Assembly: GCF_015278255.1 (NCBI RefSeq)
Contig: NZ_JADIJC010000002.1
Coordinates: forward strand, 457,601-521,600
DNA length: 64,000 nucleotides
Direction: 5' to 3'
Source of the DNA: Microbacterium hibisci
Lineage (GTDB): Bacteria > Actinomycetota > Actinomycetes > Actinomycetales > Microbacteriaceae
Part shown: in pieces, positions 16,967 through 24,811 of the stretch
Numbering within the stretch: the stretch's first letter is position 1
Layout: each line of letters opens with the position of its first letter
The notes under the pieces: model-generated
Database searches by the model: none
Told to the model about the DNA's origin: nothing
What the model saw: only the letters and a program-made list of their open reading frames with translations
Translations under genes and position numbers: made by a program

Positions 16967-17772
16967 CCGCCCTCGCCACCGAACCCGCGCTGCGCTCAAA
17001 CGCCGGTTCGTCGTCGCCCTACCGTCTGAGCTTCGGCCGCGTGCTGCGCAGCGAGGCCATCAAGGTGATCACACTGCGCTCCACCTGGTGGTCGCTCGGC
17101 GTCGCCGCCGTCCTGTCGATCGGCATCTCGATGATGATCGCGGCCGCCTCAGAGAGCTTCGGCGGGGGCTTCCCGGCCGTCAACGCGATCCTCTCGCCGA
17201 CGCAGTTCACGATGCTCGTCGCCGGCATCCTCGGGGCGATCGTCATCACCGGCGAATACTCGACGGGCATGATCCGCTCGACGCTCACGGCCGAGCCGCG
17301 GCGCGGCACGGTCGTGCTGGCCAAGGCCGTGGTGGTCGCGGCGCTCATGGCGGTCACCACCGTCGTCAGCTACGCGATCGCGATCGCCGCCACGGCGCCG
17401 ATCCTCAGCGAGGGCATCGACTGGTCCGAGCCGGCGCAGTCCGTCGTGCCGCTGGCCTACGGCGTGCTGTCCATGGTGGTCTTCACGCTCCTCGGGCTCG
17501 GCTTCGGATTCATCGTCCGCAACGGCGCAGGCGCGATCGCCGCGACGGTCGGCGTGCTGTTCGTGCTGCCCATCGTGTTCAGCCTGTTCTCGATGGCCGG
17601 CGAGAGCTGGCAATGGATCGTCGACCTGGGCCAGTACCTGCCGATGAACGCGGCTTCGACCCTGACCGCGCCCGGCAACGAGGAGGTCCTGCCGGCGCTG
17701 CTCGCGCTCGCCGGGTGGACGATCGTGCCGCTCGTGCTCGGATGGGGCGTCCTGCGCACGCGGGATGCGTGA
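16963..17772 (+). CDS. ABC-2 type permease subunit
   Basis: A 269-residue membrane protein with six predicted helices; the conserved ABC-2 region GEYSTGMIRSTLTAEPRR lies after helix 2. It forms the channel for the ATPase encoded just upstream, with which it shares an ATGA overlap. The first large hydrophobic segment begins after an N-terminal cytosolic stretch containing SEAIKVITLRSTWW, typical of this permease group. A histidine kinase/NarL pair follows, suggesting that the exporter is induced by, or tied to sensing of, an envelope-active compound. Cargo unknown. Confidence 0.9.
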   Translation: MTALATEPALRSNAGSSSPYRLSFGRVLRSEAIKVITLRSTWWSLGVAAVLSIGISMMIAAASESFGGGFPAVNAILSPTQFTMLVAGILGAIVITGEYSTGMIRSTLTAEPRRGTVVLAKAVVVAALMAVTTVVSYAIAIAATAPILSEGIDWSEPAQSVVPLAYGVLSMVVFTLLGLGFGFIVRNGAGAIAATVGVLFVLPIVFSLFSMAGESWQWIVDLGQYLPMNAASTLTAPGNEEVLPALLALAGWTIVPLVLGWGVLRTRDA

Positions 17773-17789
17773 CGCGTAGAGTCGATCGG

Positions 17790-19076
17790 ATGTCCCGCAG
17801 AGGCGACCAGCCCGTCGTCGGTGCCGCTCCCGGTGCCGACGACGGGCTGCTGCTTCCCCGCCCGCCGGGCGTCCTCCGGCGCTTCTGGGCGCGGCATCCG
17901 CGTGTCACCGACGCCCTCGTCGCCGGCGTCGCGCTGCTCCTGTCGCTGCCGGCGGCCACGTTCCGCTCCGGCTTTCCGACGCAGCCCACCGCCACCCAGA
18001 CGTGGCTCGCGGTCGTGCTGGTCGTGCTCGCGTGCGCGGCGCTGCTGTTCCGCCGTCGCCGACCGCTCCTCGTCTTCGCCGCGTGCGCGCTCCCGGCCGT
18101 GGTGCTGCCGCCGAGCCTCGTCCCGGTCACGCATCTGCTGCCCGCCTTCGCGCTCTATGCCGTCGCCGCGTACCGCTCGGCCCGCGCCTGCTGGACCGCC
18201 TTCGGCATCGCGTGCGCCGCCTTCACGCTCGCCACCGCCGTCGCAGCGATGGCTGCCCCTGCCGAGTTCAGCCTGCTGGTGACGTCGCTGGTCTCGGGCG
18301 TGGTCGCGATGCTCGTGGGCGCGCTGCTCGGCACCAACGTAGGCAACCGTCGCCGCTATCTCGAGGCCCTGATAGACCGATCGCGCCAGCTGCTCGTCGA
18401 GCGCGATCAGCAGGCCCAGCTCGCCGCCGCAGCCGAGCGCACGCGCATCGCGCGCGAGATGCACGACATCGTCTCGCACAACCTCACCGTGGTCGTCGCG
18501 CTCGCCGAGGGCGCGACGGCGACCCCCGATCCCGAGCGGGCACGAGTGGCGACGCAGCAGATCGCCGACACCGCCCGTGGCGCGCTCGCCGAGATGCGCG
18601 CGATGCTGGGCGTCCTGCGCGATCCCGACGCGCTGCCGGGTGCGCTGCTCGCGCCCCTGGAGTCCGCGACCATCGCCGACGCCGTCGAGGCGGCCCAGCG
18701 CGCCGGATTCCCGGTGGTGCTCCACACCGAGGGCGCGCTCGACGCGCTGCCCGCAGACCTCCGGCTCGCGACGACCCGCATCGTGCAGGAGTCGCTCACC
18801 AACGCGATGCGCCACGCGCCGCTCGCCACCGTCATCGCGGCGCGGGTCGCCGTGGGCGAGGCATCGGTCGAGATCACCGTCACGAACGACGGCGTCGCAT
18901 CGAGCGGCGCGGGCGCCGAGGCAGGCTCGCGCGGCGGCTACGGCATCCCCGGGCTCCGCGAACGAGCCGCCCACGTCGGCGGCACCCTCGCCGCGGGCCC
19001 CGTCGATGGCGGACGCTGGGTCGTGCGGGCCGAGCTTCCCCTGCCCGCAGCGCCGTCCGAGGAGCGTGCACCATGA
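17790..19076 (+). CDS. Sensor histidine kinase (HisKA_3 / NarX-like class)
   Basis: A 428-residue kinase. About five membrane helices fill residues 40-190. The DHp helix contains the phospho-acceptor His in EMHDIVSHNL, the N-box is VQESLTNAMRHA and the G-box GGYGIPGLRERA. The ATG at 17790 is supported by a TAGAGT box (17777-17782) seven bases upstream; a GTG at 17769 overlapping the permease stop is an alternative. It phosphorylates the NarL-type regulator encoded downstream (ATGA overlap). No extracellular sensor domain of size is seen, as in intramembrane-sensing kinases linked to ABC exporters. Confidence 0.88.
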   Translation: MSRRGDQPVVGAAPGADDGLLLPRPPGVLRRFWARHPRVTDALVAGVALLLSLPAATFRSGFPTQPTATQTWLAVVLVVLACAALLFRRRRPLLVFAACALPAVVLPPSLVPVTHLLPAFALYAVAAYRSARACWTAFGIACAAFTLATAVAAMAAPAEFSLLVTSLVSGVVAMLVGALLGTNVGNRRRYLEALIDRSRQLLVERDQQAQLAAAAERTRIAREMHDIVSHNLTVVVALAEGATATPDPERARVATQQIADTARGALAEMRAMLGVLRDPDALPGALLAPLESATIADAVEAAQRAGFPVVLHTEGALDALPADLRLATTRIVQESLTNAMRHAPLATVIAARVAVGEASVEITVTNDGVASSGAGAEAGSRGGYGIPGLRERAAHVGGTLAAGPVDGGRWVVRAELPLPAAPSEERAP

Positions 19077-19771
19077 CCGACAGCATCCGCGTCCTGCTGG
19101 TCGACGACCAGGAGCTGATCCGGCTCGGATTCCGACTCGTGCTCGAGGCCGAGCCCGACATCGAGGTCGTCGGCGAGGCGGCCGACGGCGACGAAGCGGT
19201 GCGCGCCGTCGCCGGCCACCGTCCCGACGTGGTGCTGATGGACATCCGGATGCCGCGCACCGACGGGATCGCCGCCACCCGCGCCATCGTGCACAGTCAC
19301 CCGGCGACCCGCGTGCTCGTGCTCACGACGTTCGACCTCGACGAGTATGCGTTCGGGGCATTGGATGCCGGGGCCAGCGGCTTCCTCCTGAAAGACGCCC
19401 AGCGCACCGAGCTGACCGCGGCGATCCGCGCGGTGCATCGCGGCGACGCCGTCCTGGCGCCGGCGGTGACACGGCGCGTGATCGAGCGCGCGCGCACCGC
19501 CGCGGGCGCGGCGCCGTCGACGGCCGCGGGACCGGATCCGCTCGCGGAGCTCACCGAGCGGGAGCGCGAGGTGCTCCACGCGATCGCCGAGGGCCTGACG
19601 AACGCCGAGATCGCGCAGCGCCTCTACCTCAGCGAATCGACCGTGAAGACGCACGTCGGCCGCGTGCTCGCCAAGATCGGCGCGCGTGATCGCGTGCAGG
19701 CCGTCATCGTGGCGCACCGCCACGGGCTGGTCGACCCGAGGGCAGCCGACGCGGGCGGCGCTGCGACCTGA
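19073..19771 (+). CDS. NarL/LuxR-type response regulator
   Basis: A 232-residue regulator. The receiver domain (1-120) has the acidic pair in LVDDQE, the phospho-acceptor Asp in VVLMDIRMP, and Lys in FLLKDA. The C-terminal LuxR-type HTH (about 160-220) reads LTEREREVLHAIAEGLTNAE and LYLSESTVKTHVGRVLAKIG. It is the partner of the kinase encoded upstream and probably controls the ABC exporter operon. It ends 18 bp before a convergent small gene. Confidence 0.93.
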   Translation: MTDSIRVLLVDDQELIRLGFRLVLEAEPDIEVVGEAADGDEAVRAVAGHRPDVVLMDIRMPRTDGIAATRAIVHSHPATRVLVLTTFDLDEYAFGALDAGASGFLLKDAQRTELTAAIRAVHRGDAVLAPAVTRRVIERARTAAGAAPSTAAGPDPLAELTEREREVLHAIAEGLTNAEIAQRLYLSESTVKTHVGRVLAKIGARDRVQAVIVAHRHGLVDPRAADAGGAAT

Positions 19772-19789
19772 TCGCGGCGCCGGCTTCCG

Positions 19790-19984
19790 CTACGCCGGGG
19801 AGTCCGACGTGGTGCCGTCGGGGGCGTCGGCGGAGTGGTCGCGCACGTCGGGCTCGGCCCGCAGCGCGTCGGCGATCTCCTCCTCCGGACGCGGGGCGAT
19901 CGTCTCGTCGACCTCGAGCTCGGGGATGCTCGGCTCGCCGGGGGCCGGAATGTGCGGCTGCCACGAGTGGTCTTCGCTGGACAC
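19790..19984 (-). CDS. Small acidic protein of unknown function
   Basis: A 64-residue, strongly acidic product (many Glu/Asp, motif IPELEVDETIAPRPEEEIAD) with no Cys and no membrane segment; likely disordered. The GTG at 19984 is chosen since GGAAGGA stands six bases upstream. A longer reading frame exists upstream but overlaps the HxlR gene on the same strand in another frame and lacks coding character there. I do not recognise a family. It could be a small cytosolic protein typical of actinobacterial genomes. Confidence 0.55.
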   Translation of the reverse strand: MSSEDHSWQPHIPAPGEPSIPELEVDETIAPRPEEEIADALRAEPDVRDHSADAPDGTTSDSPA

Positions 19985-20097
19985 CTCGAGTCCTTCCGTC
20001 GGCTCAGTGCCAGCGTACGACTCGAGGGCCGCGAGTGGGCGCGGTGCAGGGGCTGGTCTCGCTGGCGCGCCCGTCGGGCAGAAGCCCGCGCCGCCGG

Positions 20098-20574
20098 TCA
20101 GCTGCGGGCCCGATTGCCGCCGCGCCGGCCGGCGAGATACTCCTCGGGCATGCCGGGGCCGATGCGGATGGCGACCTCGTCGATGGCGACGGTGCCGCAC
20201 CGGTCGCACACCGTGGCCGCGTGCACCGAACTGTCGCACGCCGAGTGCCGGTACAGGATCGGCGGATCGATCGGCGAAGCCCAGTCGTCGCCCCACTCGG
20301 TGAGGGCGATGAGCGCGATCGCGAGGGCGTGGCCCTTCTCGGTGAGCACGTAGTCCACGGCGCCCTCGCGGGCCATGATGCCGACGGCGACGAACGCGTC
20401 GAGTCGCGAGGAGAGGACATTGGTCGCGATACCGAGATTGTGCTGGAAGTCGCCGAACCGCGTCACGCCCGCGAAGAGGGCGTCGCGGATGATGAGCAGG
20501 CTCCAACGCTCGCCGACGAGCTCGAGCGATCGGGCGATCGAGCACACCTGCGTGTCATACGTCTTGCCCAGCAT
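20098..20574 (-). CDS. HxlR-family transcriptional regulator
   Basis: A 158-residue winged-helix regulator. The start holds the family's CSIARSLELVGERWSLLIIRD with Cys11, then FGDFQHNLGIATNVLSSRLD and the wing YVLTEKGHAL. A C-terminal extension contains two Cys (VCDRCGTV) that could bind metal together with earlier Cys/His. The ATG at 20574 lies six bases after a TAGGCT box, suggesting a leaderless mRNA. The gene diverges from an SRPBCC-domain gene, with two palindromic sites between, so it probably represses both itself and that gene. Confidence 0.9.
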   Translation of the reverse strand: MLGKTYDTQVCSIARSLELVGERWSLLIIRDALFAGVTRFGDFQHNLGIATNVLSSRLDAFVAVGIMAREGAVDYVLTEKGHALAIALIALTEWGDDWASPIDPPILYRHSACDSSVHAATVCDRCGTVAIDEVAIRIGPGMPEEYLAGRRGGNRARS

Positions 20575-20588
20575 GGATCGAGCCTAAC

Positions 20589-20637
20589 ACTTGCGTGATG
20601 CAAGTCAGAGGTCTATCGTCGCTTGCATCACGCAAGT
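20589..20637. promoter_or_regulatory. Twin inverted operators for the HxlR-type repressor
   Basis: ACTTGCGTGATGCAAGT (20589-20605) and GCTTGCATCACGCAAGT (20621-20637) are reverse complements of one another apart from one base. Each is itself a dyad (ACTTGC/GCAAGT around five bases). Their centres are 32 bp apart, three helical turns, in the divergent promoter region. HxlR proteins bind such paired sites. Confidence 0.8.
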
Positions 20638-20669
20638 CACCTCGATGAGGGCGAGCAAGGGAGCAAGGT

Positions 20670-21191
20670 ATGAGTGCGGACTTCACGACCACGATCACGG
20701 TCGACGCGACGACGCAGCAGGCGTTCGACGCCATCAACGACGTCGCCGGGTGGTGGGGGCGGATCACGGGAACGACGACACGCGTCGGCGACGAGTTCGT
20801 CTACGTCGTCCCCGGGCTGCACTACAGCGGTTTCCAGGTCGTGGAGCTGCAACCCGGACGCAGGGTCGAGTGGCGGGTCACCGGCAGCTACCTCGACTTC
20901 GTCGACGACCACCTGGAGTGGACCGGAACGAGCGTGCGGTTCGAGATCGAGGAGCAGGCCGGGGGCGCCCGCATCACGTTCACCCACGACGGGCTCGAGC
21001 CCGAGGATCAGTGCTACGAGGTGTGCTCGAACGCGTGGAGCATGTTCGTCAACGGCAGCCTCAAGTCCTTCATCGACACCGGCGTGGGCGCCCCGTACAC
21101 GTTCGGCGGCGACGAGGCTCTGAGCACGGCGGATCACGACGAGCTGCATCGCCAGGTCGTTGCGGCGGCCGGCGGCCGGGCCGACGGCTGA
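20670..21191 (+). CDS. SRPBCC-domain protein (AHSA1/START-like)
   Basis: A 173-residue single-domain protein of the Bet v1-like SRPBCC superfamily. The start TTTITVDATTQQAFDAIND and the stretch AGWWG are typical; FVYVVPGLHYS, GSYLDFV and a C-terminal helix with SLKSFIDTG complete the fold. These proteins bind hydrophobic ligands; the exact role is not known. GGGAG lies seven bases before the ATG. Divergence from an HxlR repressor with shared twin operators suggests induction by a small molecule, perhaps its own ligand. Confidence 0.85.
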   Translation: MSADFTTTITVDATTQQAFDAINDVAGWWGRITGTTTRVGDEFVYVVPGLHYSGFQVVELQPGRRVEWRVTGSYLDFVDDHLEWTGTSVRFEIEEQAGGARITFTHDGLEPEDQCYEVCSNAWSMFVNGSLKSFIDTGVGAPYTFGGDEALSTADHDELHRQVVAAAGGRADG

Positions 21192-21207
21192 GGACCGCCC
21201 GTCGGCC
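21179..21207. terminator. Hairpin at the end of the SRPBCC gene
   Basis: GGCCGACGG (21179-21187) pairs with CCGTCGGCC (21199-21207). The stop codon of the SRPBCC gene lies in the loop. It is a likely factor-assisted terminator; no T-tract follows. Confidence 0.45.
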
Positions 21208-21321
21208 GGGCCGGCGACGCTCGAGGCGCGTCCATCGGCGGGGAAGCCCGAGGAACGTGCGCGGCGAGGGTGCGGTCGTCGACTCCGGGTGGATGTCGTG
21301 GGTCGCGCATAGAGTGCGCGC

Positions 21322-22227
21322 ATGGCGGAGCGGGTGGAGCTGTGGTGGGCACGACGCCAGTTCTCCAAGGGCGCGGAGGTGCCCTACCCGGTCGGCTCGT
21401 ACCGGTCGGCATGGGCGTCGTACCCCGCCCTCGTCCGTCAGTATCATCCGGAGCTCAACGCCGGGATCACTCTGACGCAGATCCCACCGGCGGCGGACGT
21501 GCTCCTGCTGTGGGAGTGCGAGGCGGGCCACCGGTTCGCCGCGACGCCGTCGGAGCAGCGTGCCCGGCCGGGGCGGGAGCGCCGGCGGTCGGCCTGGTGT
21601 CCCGAGTGCTCGGTGCTCGCGCGGCCTCCCAGGGCGAGCCTCGCCGTTCCGACGGTCGCCGCACCGGCCGTCCCCGTCCCGGCGGTCGCCGCACCGGCGG
21701 TCGCCGCACCGACGCCCCCCGCCCCTCCCGGGGCTGCACCCCGTCGTCGCAGACCCACGCGCAGGCTGTGCGGTAAGACCCCCGATCTTCCGGTGGGAGA
21801 GGCGTTCCTCAGCGCCTGCGCGCCGAAGCCCGCCTCCGCAGCCGAGGCTCGTCTGCGCGCCGATCTGTTCGAACGCCTCGCAGTGACCCCCGGGCTCAAT
21901 GCGATCCGGACCTCGCGACCGTTCTTCGACCACCTCGAGGTGTGGCCGGACATCCTGCTGCCCGAGCTGCGGATCGCGGTGGAGTACGACACCGTGGGCA
22001 AGCACGGCCTGGAGCACGTGGGCAGGCGCGAGGAGGCCGACCGCAGAAAGGACCGTGCGCTCCGGGCCTCGGGCTGGGAGGTCGTGCGGCTGCGCATGGG
22101 AAAGCTCGAACCCCTGGGACCGTTCGATCTGCAGCTGGCGTCGTGGACCAAGACCGGTCGCGCGCGGCTGCTCGACGTTTTCCGCGAGATCCGCGGGTCT
22201 CTGCTCATCGACGCATACGTCCGCTGA
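21322..22227 (+). CDS. Zinc-ribbon protein with C-terminal PD-(D/E)XK (DUF559/Vsr-like) nuclease-like domain
   Basis: A 301-residue protein. Residues 1-100 hold a DUF4379-like zinc ribbon with ligands Cys66, His70, Cys93 and Cys96 (CEAGH, then CPEC). An Ala/Pro linker of short repeats (about 105-145) follows. The C-terminal part has Asp210 in WPDILLP, Glu221 and Asp223 in AVEYD, then a His and a D-x2-R/K helix with ASGWEVVRLR, the pattern of DUF559/Vsr-like endonuclease folds. The ATG lies six bases after a TAGAGT box (21310-21315), so it is probably leaderless. It may act on nucleic acid; no partner methylase is nearby. Cellular role unknown. Confidence 0.75.
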   Translation: MAERVELWWARRQFSKGAEVPYPVGSYRSAWASYPALVRQYHPELNAGITLTQIPPAADVLLLWECEAGHRFAATPSEQRARPGRERRRSAWCPECSVLARPPRASLAVPTVAAPAVPVPAVAAPAVAAPTPPAPPGAAPRRRRPTRRLCGKTPDLPVGEAFLSACAPKPASAAEARLRADLFERLAVTPGLNAIRTSRPFFDHLEVWPDILLPELRIAVEYDTVGKHGLEHVGRREEADRRKDRALRASGWEVVRLRMGKLEPLGPFDLQLASWTKTGRARLLDVFREIRGSLLIDAYVR

Positions 22228-22277
22228 GCGGCACCTCGGTGTCGGACGCGGTCGCTACGGTGAGTTGCGGAGGGCTC

Positions 22278-22478
22278 ATGAAGACCAAGGGATTCCCGCG
22301 CGCGTCGGCGCAGCTGCCGCGCCGCGGCCATGTGCTGGTGACCATCACGGTCGTCGACGAGAACGGCTTCACGTCGCAGTACGAGACCGTCGAGGCGCCT
22401 GTCGGCGCCCTCCGCGACGGCGTCGCCGCGATCCATCTGGCAGCCGCGGACGCGGCCGCCGAATCGCGTTCCGCCTAG
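22278..22478 (+). CDS. Small hypothetical protein
   Basis: A 66-residue basic-to-neutral protein with the core GHVLVTITVVDENGFTSQYE followed by an alanine-rich helix ending AAAESRSA. GGAGGG precedes the ATG at normal spacing, which supports translation. No membrane segment or Cys. I do not recognise a family. It sits 50 bp after the zinc-ribbon gene and 15 bp before the promoter of the LexA-box gene, so it may belong to the upstream transcript. Confidence 0.6.
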   Translation: MKTKGFPRASAQLPRRGHVLVTITVVDENGFTSQYETVEAPVGALRDGVAAIHLAAADAAAESRSA

Positions 22479-22492
22479 CCGCCCCACGACCC

Positions 22493-22536
22493 TTGCGAGT
22501 CGGGCGGGCACCGTCTAGCATCGAACATACATTCGA
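22493..22536 (+). promoter_or_regulatory. Promoter with LexA (SOS) box
   Basis: TTGCGA (22493-22498) and TAGCAT (22515-22520) form a -35/-10 pair 16 bp apart. Directly after the -10 box lies TCGAACATACATTCGA (22521-22536), which matches the actinobacterial SOS box TCGAAC-N4-GTTCGA in 11 of 12 defined bases. LexA bound there would cover the transcription start. The following gene begins at 22551 after GGAGG. Confidence 0.7.
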
Positions 22537-22550
22537 AATAGGAGGCTGCC

Positions 22551-22784
22551 ATGCAGATGACGGTGCGTGAGGATGTTCAGGTGTGGTGCGAGCATGAGCG
22601 GCCGGTCAGGCTGGTGGTCGGCGGCGAGCGCTGGCGCATCATCGATGTGCCGACCCGGTCGGACGGGGGCCGCCTGTTCCAGAGCTGGCGCTTCACCGCC
22701 CGCAGTGACGTCGATCACCGCACCCGCGTCATGGACGTGGAGGAGGTCGAGGGCCACTGGTCGCTCGTCGCGGCGTGGGATTGA
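22551..22784 (+). CDS. Small DUF6504-like protein under SOS control
   Basis: A 77-residue protein with three Trp in the pattern seen in DUF6504-like proteins: RPVRLVVGGERWRIIDV, FQSWRFTA and EGHWSLVAAWD, likely a small beta fold. In other actinobacteria similar proteins occur beside translesion polymerase genes (imuB/dnaE2); family membership here is my judgement from the pattern. GGAGG lies at ideal spacing before the ATG, and a LexA box sits in the promoter, which supports a DNA-damage role. Here it stands alone, with no polymerase gene adjacent. Confidence 0.65.
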   Translation: MQMTVREDVQVWCEHERPVRLVVGGERWRIIDVPTRSDGGRLFQSWRFTARSDVDHRTRVMDVEEVEGHWSLVAAWD

Positions 22785-22854
22785 TGACGAACGGCGCCGT
22801 TGTGCGCAGTGTGAAGATCGGCGGAACTTCGCTGCGCGAGGGCTGTCGATCCTC

Positions 22855-22884
22855 TTGAGACCTGAATCGCTCGTCAGGTATGGT
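22855..22884 (+). promoter_or_regulatory. Promoter of the MHS transporter gene
   Basis: TTGAGA (22855-22860) and TATGGT (22879-22884) are separated by 18 bp and match sigma-70-type consensus well. Transcription would start near 22891, giving a leader of about 46 bases with a full AAGGAGG ribosome binding site before the ATG at 22937. Confidence 0.55.
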
Positions 22885-22936
22885 CGCGCAGTGCGGTTCT
22901 TCGGCCGCGCACGCGCTCTACAAGGAGGTCCAGCGC

Positions 22937-24310
22937 ATGGCATCAACAGCACCTACGTCCGACGCGCCGATGAGGCAGTCGAGTCTGCGACGCGTCGTCA
23001 CGGCGTCGATGGCCGGAACGGTCGTCGAGTGGTACGAGTTCTTCCTCTACGCCACGGCGGCGACGCTCGTCTTCAACAAGATCATGTTCCCGCCGTCGGA
23101 CGACCCGTATGCGCCCATCATCGCGGCGTTCGTCACCTACGCCGTCGGGTTCGTCGCGCGGCCGCTCGGCGGCATCGTGTTCGGTCATTTCGGCGACAAG
23201 TACGGTCGGAAGAAGCTGCTCCAGTTCGCCATAATCCTGGTCGGCGTCGCCACGTTCCTCATGGGCTGCCTGCCGACGTTCGACGCCATCGGCTACTGGG
23301 CGCCCGCGCTCCTGGTCGCACTGCGCTTCGCGCAGGGCTTCGCGGTCGGCGGGGAATGGGGCGGAGCGGTGCTGCTCGTCTCGGAGCACTCGCCCGACAA
23401 GACCCGCGGTTTCTGGTCATCGTGGCCGCAGGCGGCGGTGCCCATCGGAAACCTGCTCGCGACGGTGGTGCTGCTCGTGCTCAGTCGCACGCTGAGCGAG
23501 GAGCAGTTCCTCGCGTGGGGCTGGCGCATCGGGTTCTGGCTGTCGGTCGTGATCGTCGCGATCGGCTACTACGTGCGCACCCGCGTCACCGACGCTCCGA
23601 TCTTCCTCGAGGTGCAGCAGCAGATCGAGCGTTCCAAGGCCGCTCGCTACGGCGTGCTCGAGGTCCTCAAGCGCTACCCGCGCGGCGTGCTCACTGCGAT
23701 GGGACTCCGCTTCGCGGAGAACATCATGTACTACCTCGTGGTGACCTTCTCGATCACGTACCTCGCGGTGGCGCTGGAGGTCGACACCGCCGAGATCCTC
23801 GGGCTGCTGGTGATCGCCCACATCGTCCACATGATCGTGATCCCGCTGATCGGCGGTCTCACCGATCGGCTCGGACGCAAGCCGGTGTACCTCATCGGCA
23901 CGCTCGGAGCGGCGGCGTGGGGCTTCATCGCCTTCCCGATGTTCGACACCCGCAACCCGGCGATCATCGTCGCGGCGATCTGCCTCGGCCTCTTCATCCA
24001 CGCCTTCATGTACGCGCCCCAGCCCGCGATCATGTCGGAGATGTTCCCGACGCGCATGCGCTACTCGGGCGTCTCACTGGGCTACCAGGTCACCTCGATC
24101 GTCGCCGGCTCGCTCGCGCCGATCATCGCGACCGCCCTGCTGCGGGAGTACGGCTCGTACATCCCCGTGGCGGTGTACCTCGCGATCGCCGCGGGCGTCA
24201 CGCTGATCGCCGTCATCTCGATGCGCGAGACGAAGGGATCGTCGCTGCACGAGCTCGACCGCCTCGACGAGGAGAAGCTCGCCGCTGACGGGGTCTCGAC
24301 GCGCGCCTGA
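22937..24310 (+). CDS. MHS-family MFS metabolite:proton symporter
   Basis: A 457-residue, 12-helix carrier. The family start GTVVEWYEFFLYATAATLVF and the loop GHFGDKYGRKK after helix 2 are typical of the MHS group (ShiA, ProP, citrate and alpha-ketoglutarate carriers), as is GFAVGGEWGGAVLL in helix 4. It imports an organic acid or osmolyte with protons. AAGGAGG lies just before the ATG at 22937. No catabolic gene adjoins, so the substrate cannot be inferred. A strong terminator follows. Confidence 0.9.
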   Translation: MASTAPTSDAPMRQSSLRRVVTASMAGTVVEWYEFFLYATAATLVFNKIMFPPSDDPYAPIIAAFVTYAVGFVARPLGGIVFGHFGDKYGRKKLLQFAIILVGVATFLMGCLPTFDAIGYWAPALLVALRFAQGFAVGGEWGGAVLLVSEHSPDKTRGFWSSWPQAAVPIGNLLATVVLLVLSRTLSEEQFLAWGWRIGFWLSVVIVAIGYYVRTRVTDAPIFLEVQQQIERSKAARYGVLEVLKRYPRGVLTAMGLRFAENIMYYLVVTFSITYLAVALEVDTAEILGLLVIAHIVHMIVIPLIGGLTDRLGRKPVYLIGTLGAAAWGFIAFPMFDTRNPAIIVAAICLGLFIHAFMYAPQPAIMSEMFPTRMRYSGVSLGYQVTSIVAGSLAPIIATALLREYGSYIPVAVYLAIAAGVTLIAVISMRETKGSSLHELDRLDEEKLAADGVSTRA

Positions 24311-24325
24311 GACTTCCGATCGCGC

Positions 24326-24361
24326 AACCGCCCCGTCTCGGCACCCCGTGGCGGGGCGGTT
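24326..24361. terminator. Strong hairpin terminator between convergent genes
   Basis: AACCGCCCCG (24326-24335) pairs perfectly with CGGGGCGGTT (24352-24361) across a 16-base loop, 15 bp after the transporter stop and 30 bp before the end of the convergent gene. It can serve both strands. Confidence 0.75.
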
Positions 24362-24390
24362 CCTGCCTGTGCGGTCGCTCCCGCGCGGTG

Positions 24391-24807
24391 TCAGACGCCG
24401 CGCCGTACGGCGCCGCGCGTCTCGGGCTGCAGCCGCAGCACCATCACCGTGGTCACGGCGAGGATCACGATCCCGAGGGACTCGATGATCACCGTCTCCG
24501 GTACGAGGGTGAAGTTCCAGTCCTGGTGGATGCCGAAGAGCCCCACCGTCAGCGCCAGGACGAGCGCGCCGAGCGTCGCGATCAGGAACAGCAGGCTGAG
24601 CACGGTCGCGAGCTGGAGCAGACGCCCGTGGAGCACGAGCATCCCCACCGCGAGGACGAGTGCCGCGATGGCGTTGAGGACGAAGAACACGCCGAGGATC
24701 CCGCCCACGCCGTTGAAGACGAGGAAGAGATGGATGCCGCCCGCGGCGAGGAGGGCGATCGCGCTGAGGATGCGCATGATCCACAGCGCGCGGCTGCTTT
24801 CGGTCAT
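24391..24807 (-). CDS. Four-helix membrane protein of unknown function
   Basis: A 138-residue integral membrane protein with four hydrophobic segments (about 10-30, 37-57, 65-88, 103-123) and short charged ends. Little else is informative; GIHLFLVFNGVGGI in the first loop and HQDWNF before helix 4 are the polar landmarks. Its start lies only 4 bp after the stop of the CDP-alcohol phosphatidyltransferase gene, so they form an operon. It may be an accessory of that enzyme or simply a small membrane protein; I do not recognise the family. Confidence 0.75.
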   Translation of the reverse strand: MTESSRALWIMRILSAIALLAAGGIHLFLVFNGVGGILGVFFVLNAIAALVLAVGMLVLHGRLLQLATVLSLLFLIATLGALVLALTVGLFGIHQDWNFTLVPETVIIESLGIVILAVTTVMVLRLQPETRGAVRRGV

Positions 24808-24811
24808 GGGT

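Noticed and set aside
17769..17789. GTG start for the first kinase overlapping the permease stop
   Set aside because: The TAGAGT box at proper spacing favours ATG 17790; kept only as an alternative.
19985..20545. Long upstream extension of the small acidic protein
   Set aside because: Overlaps the HxlR gene on the same strand in another frame and has shadow composition; a good ribosome binding site supports the short form.
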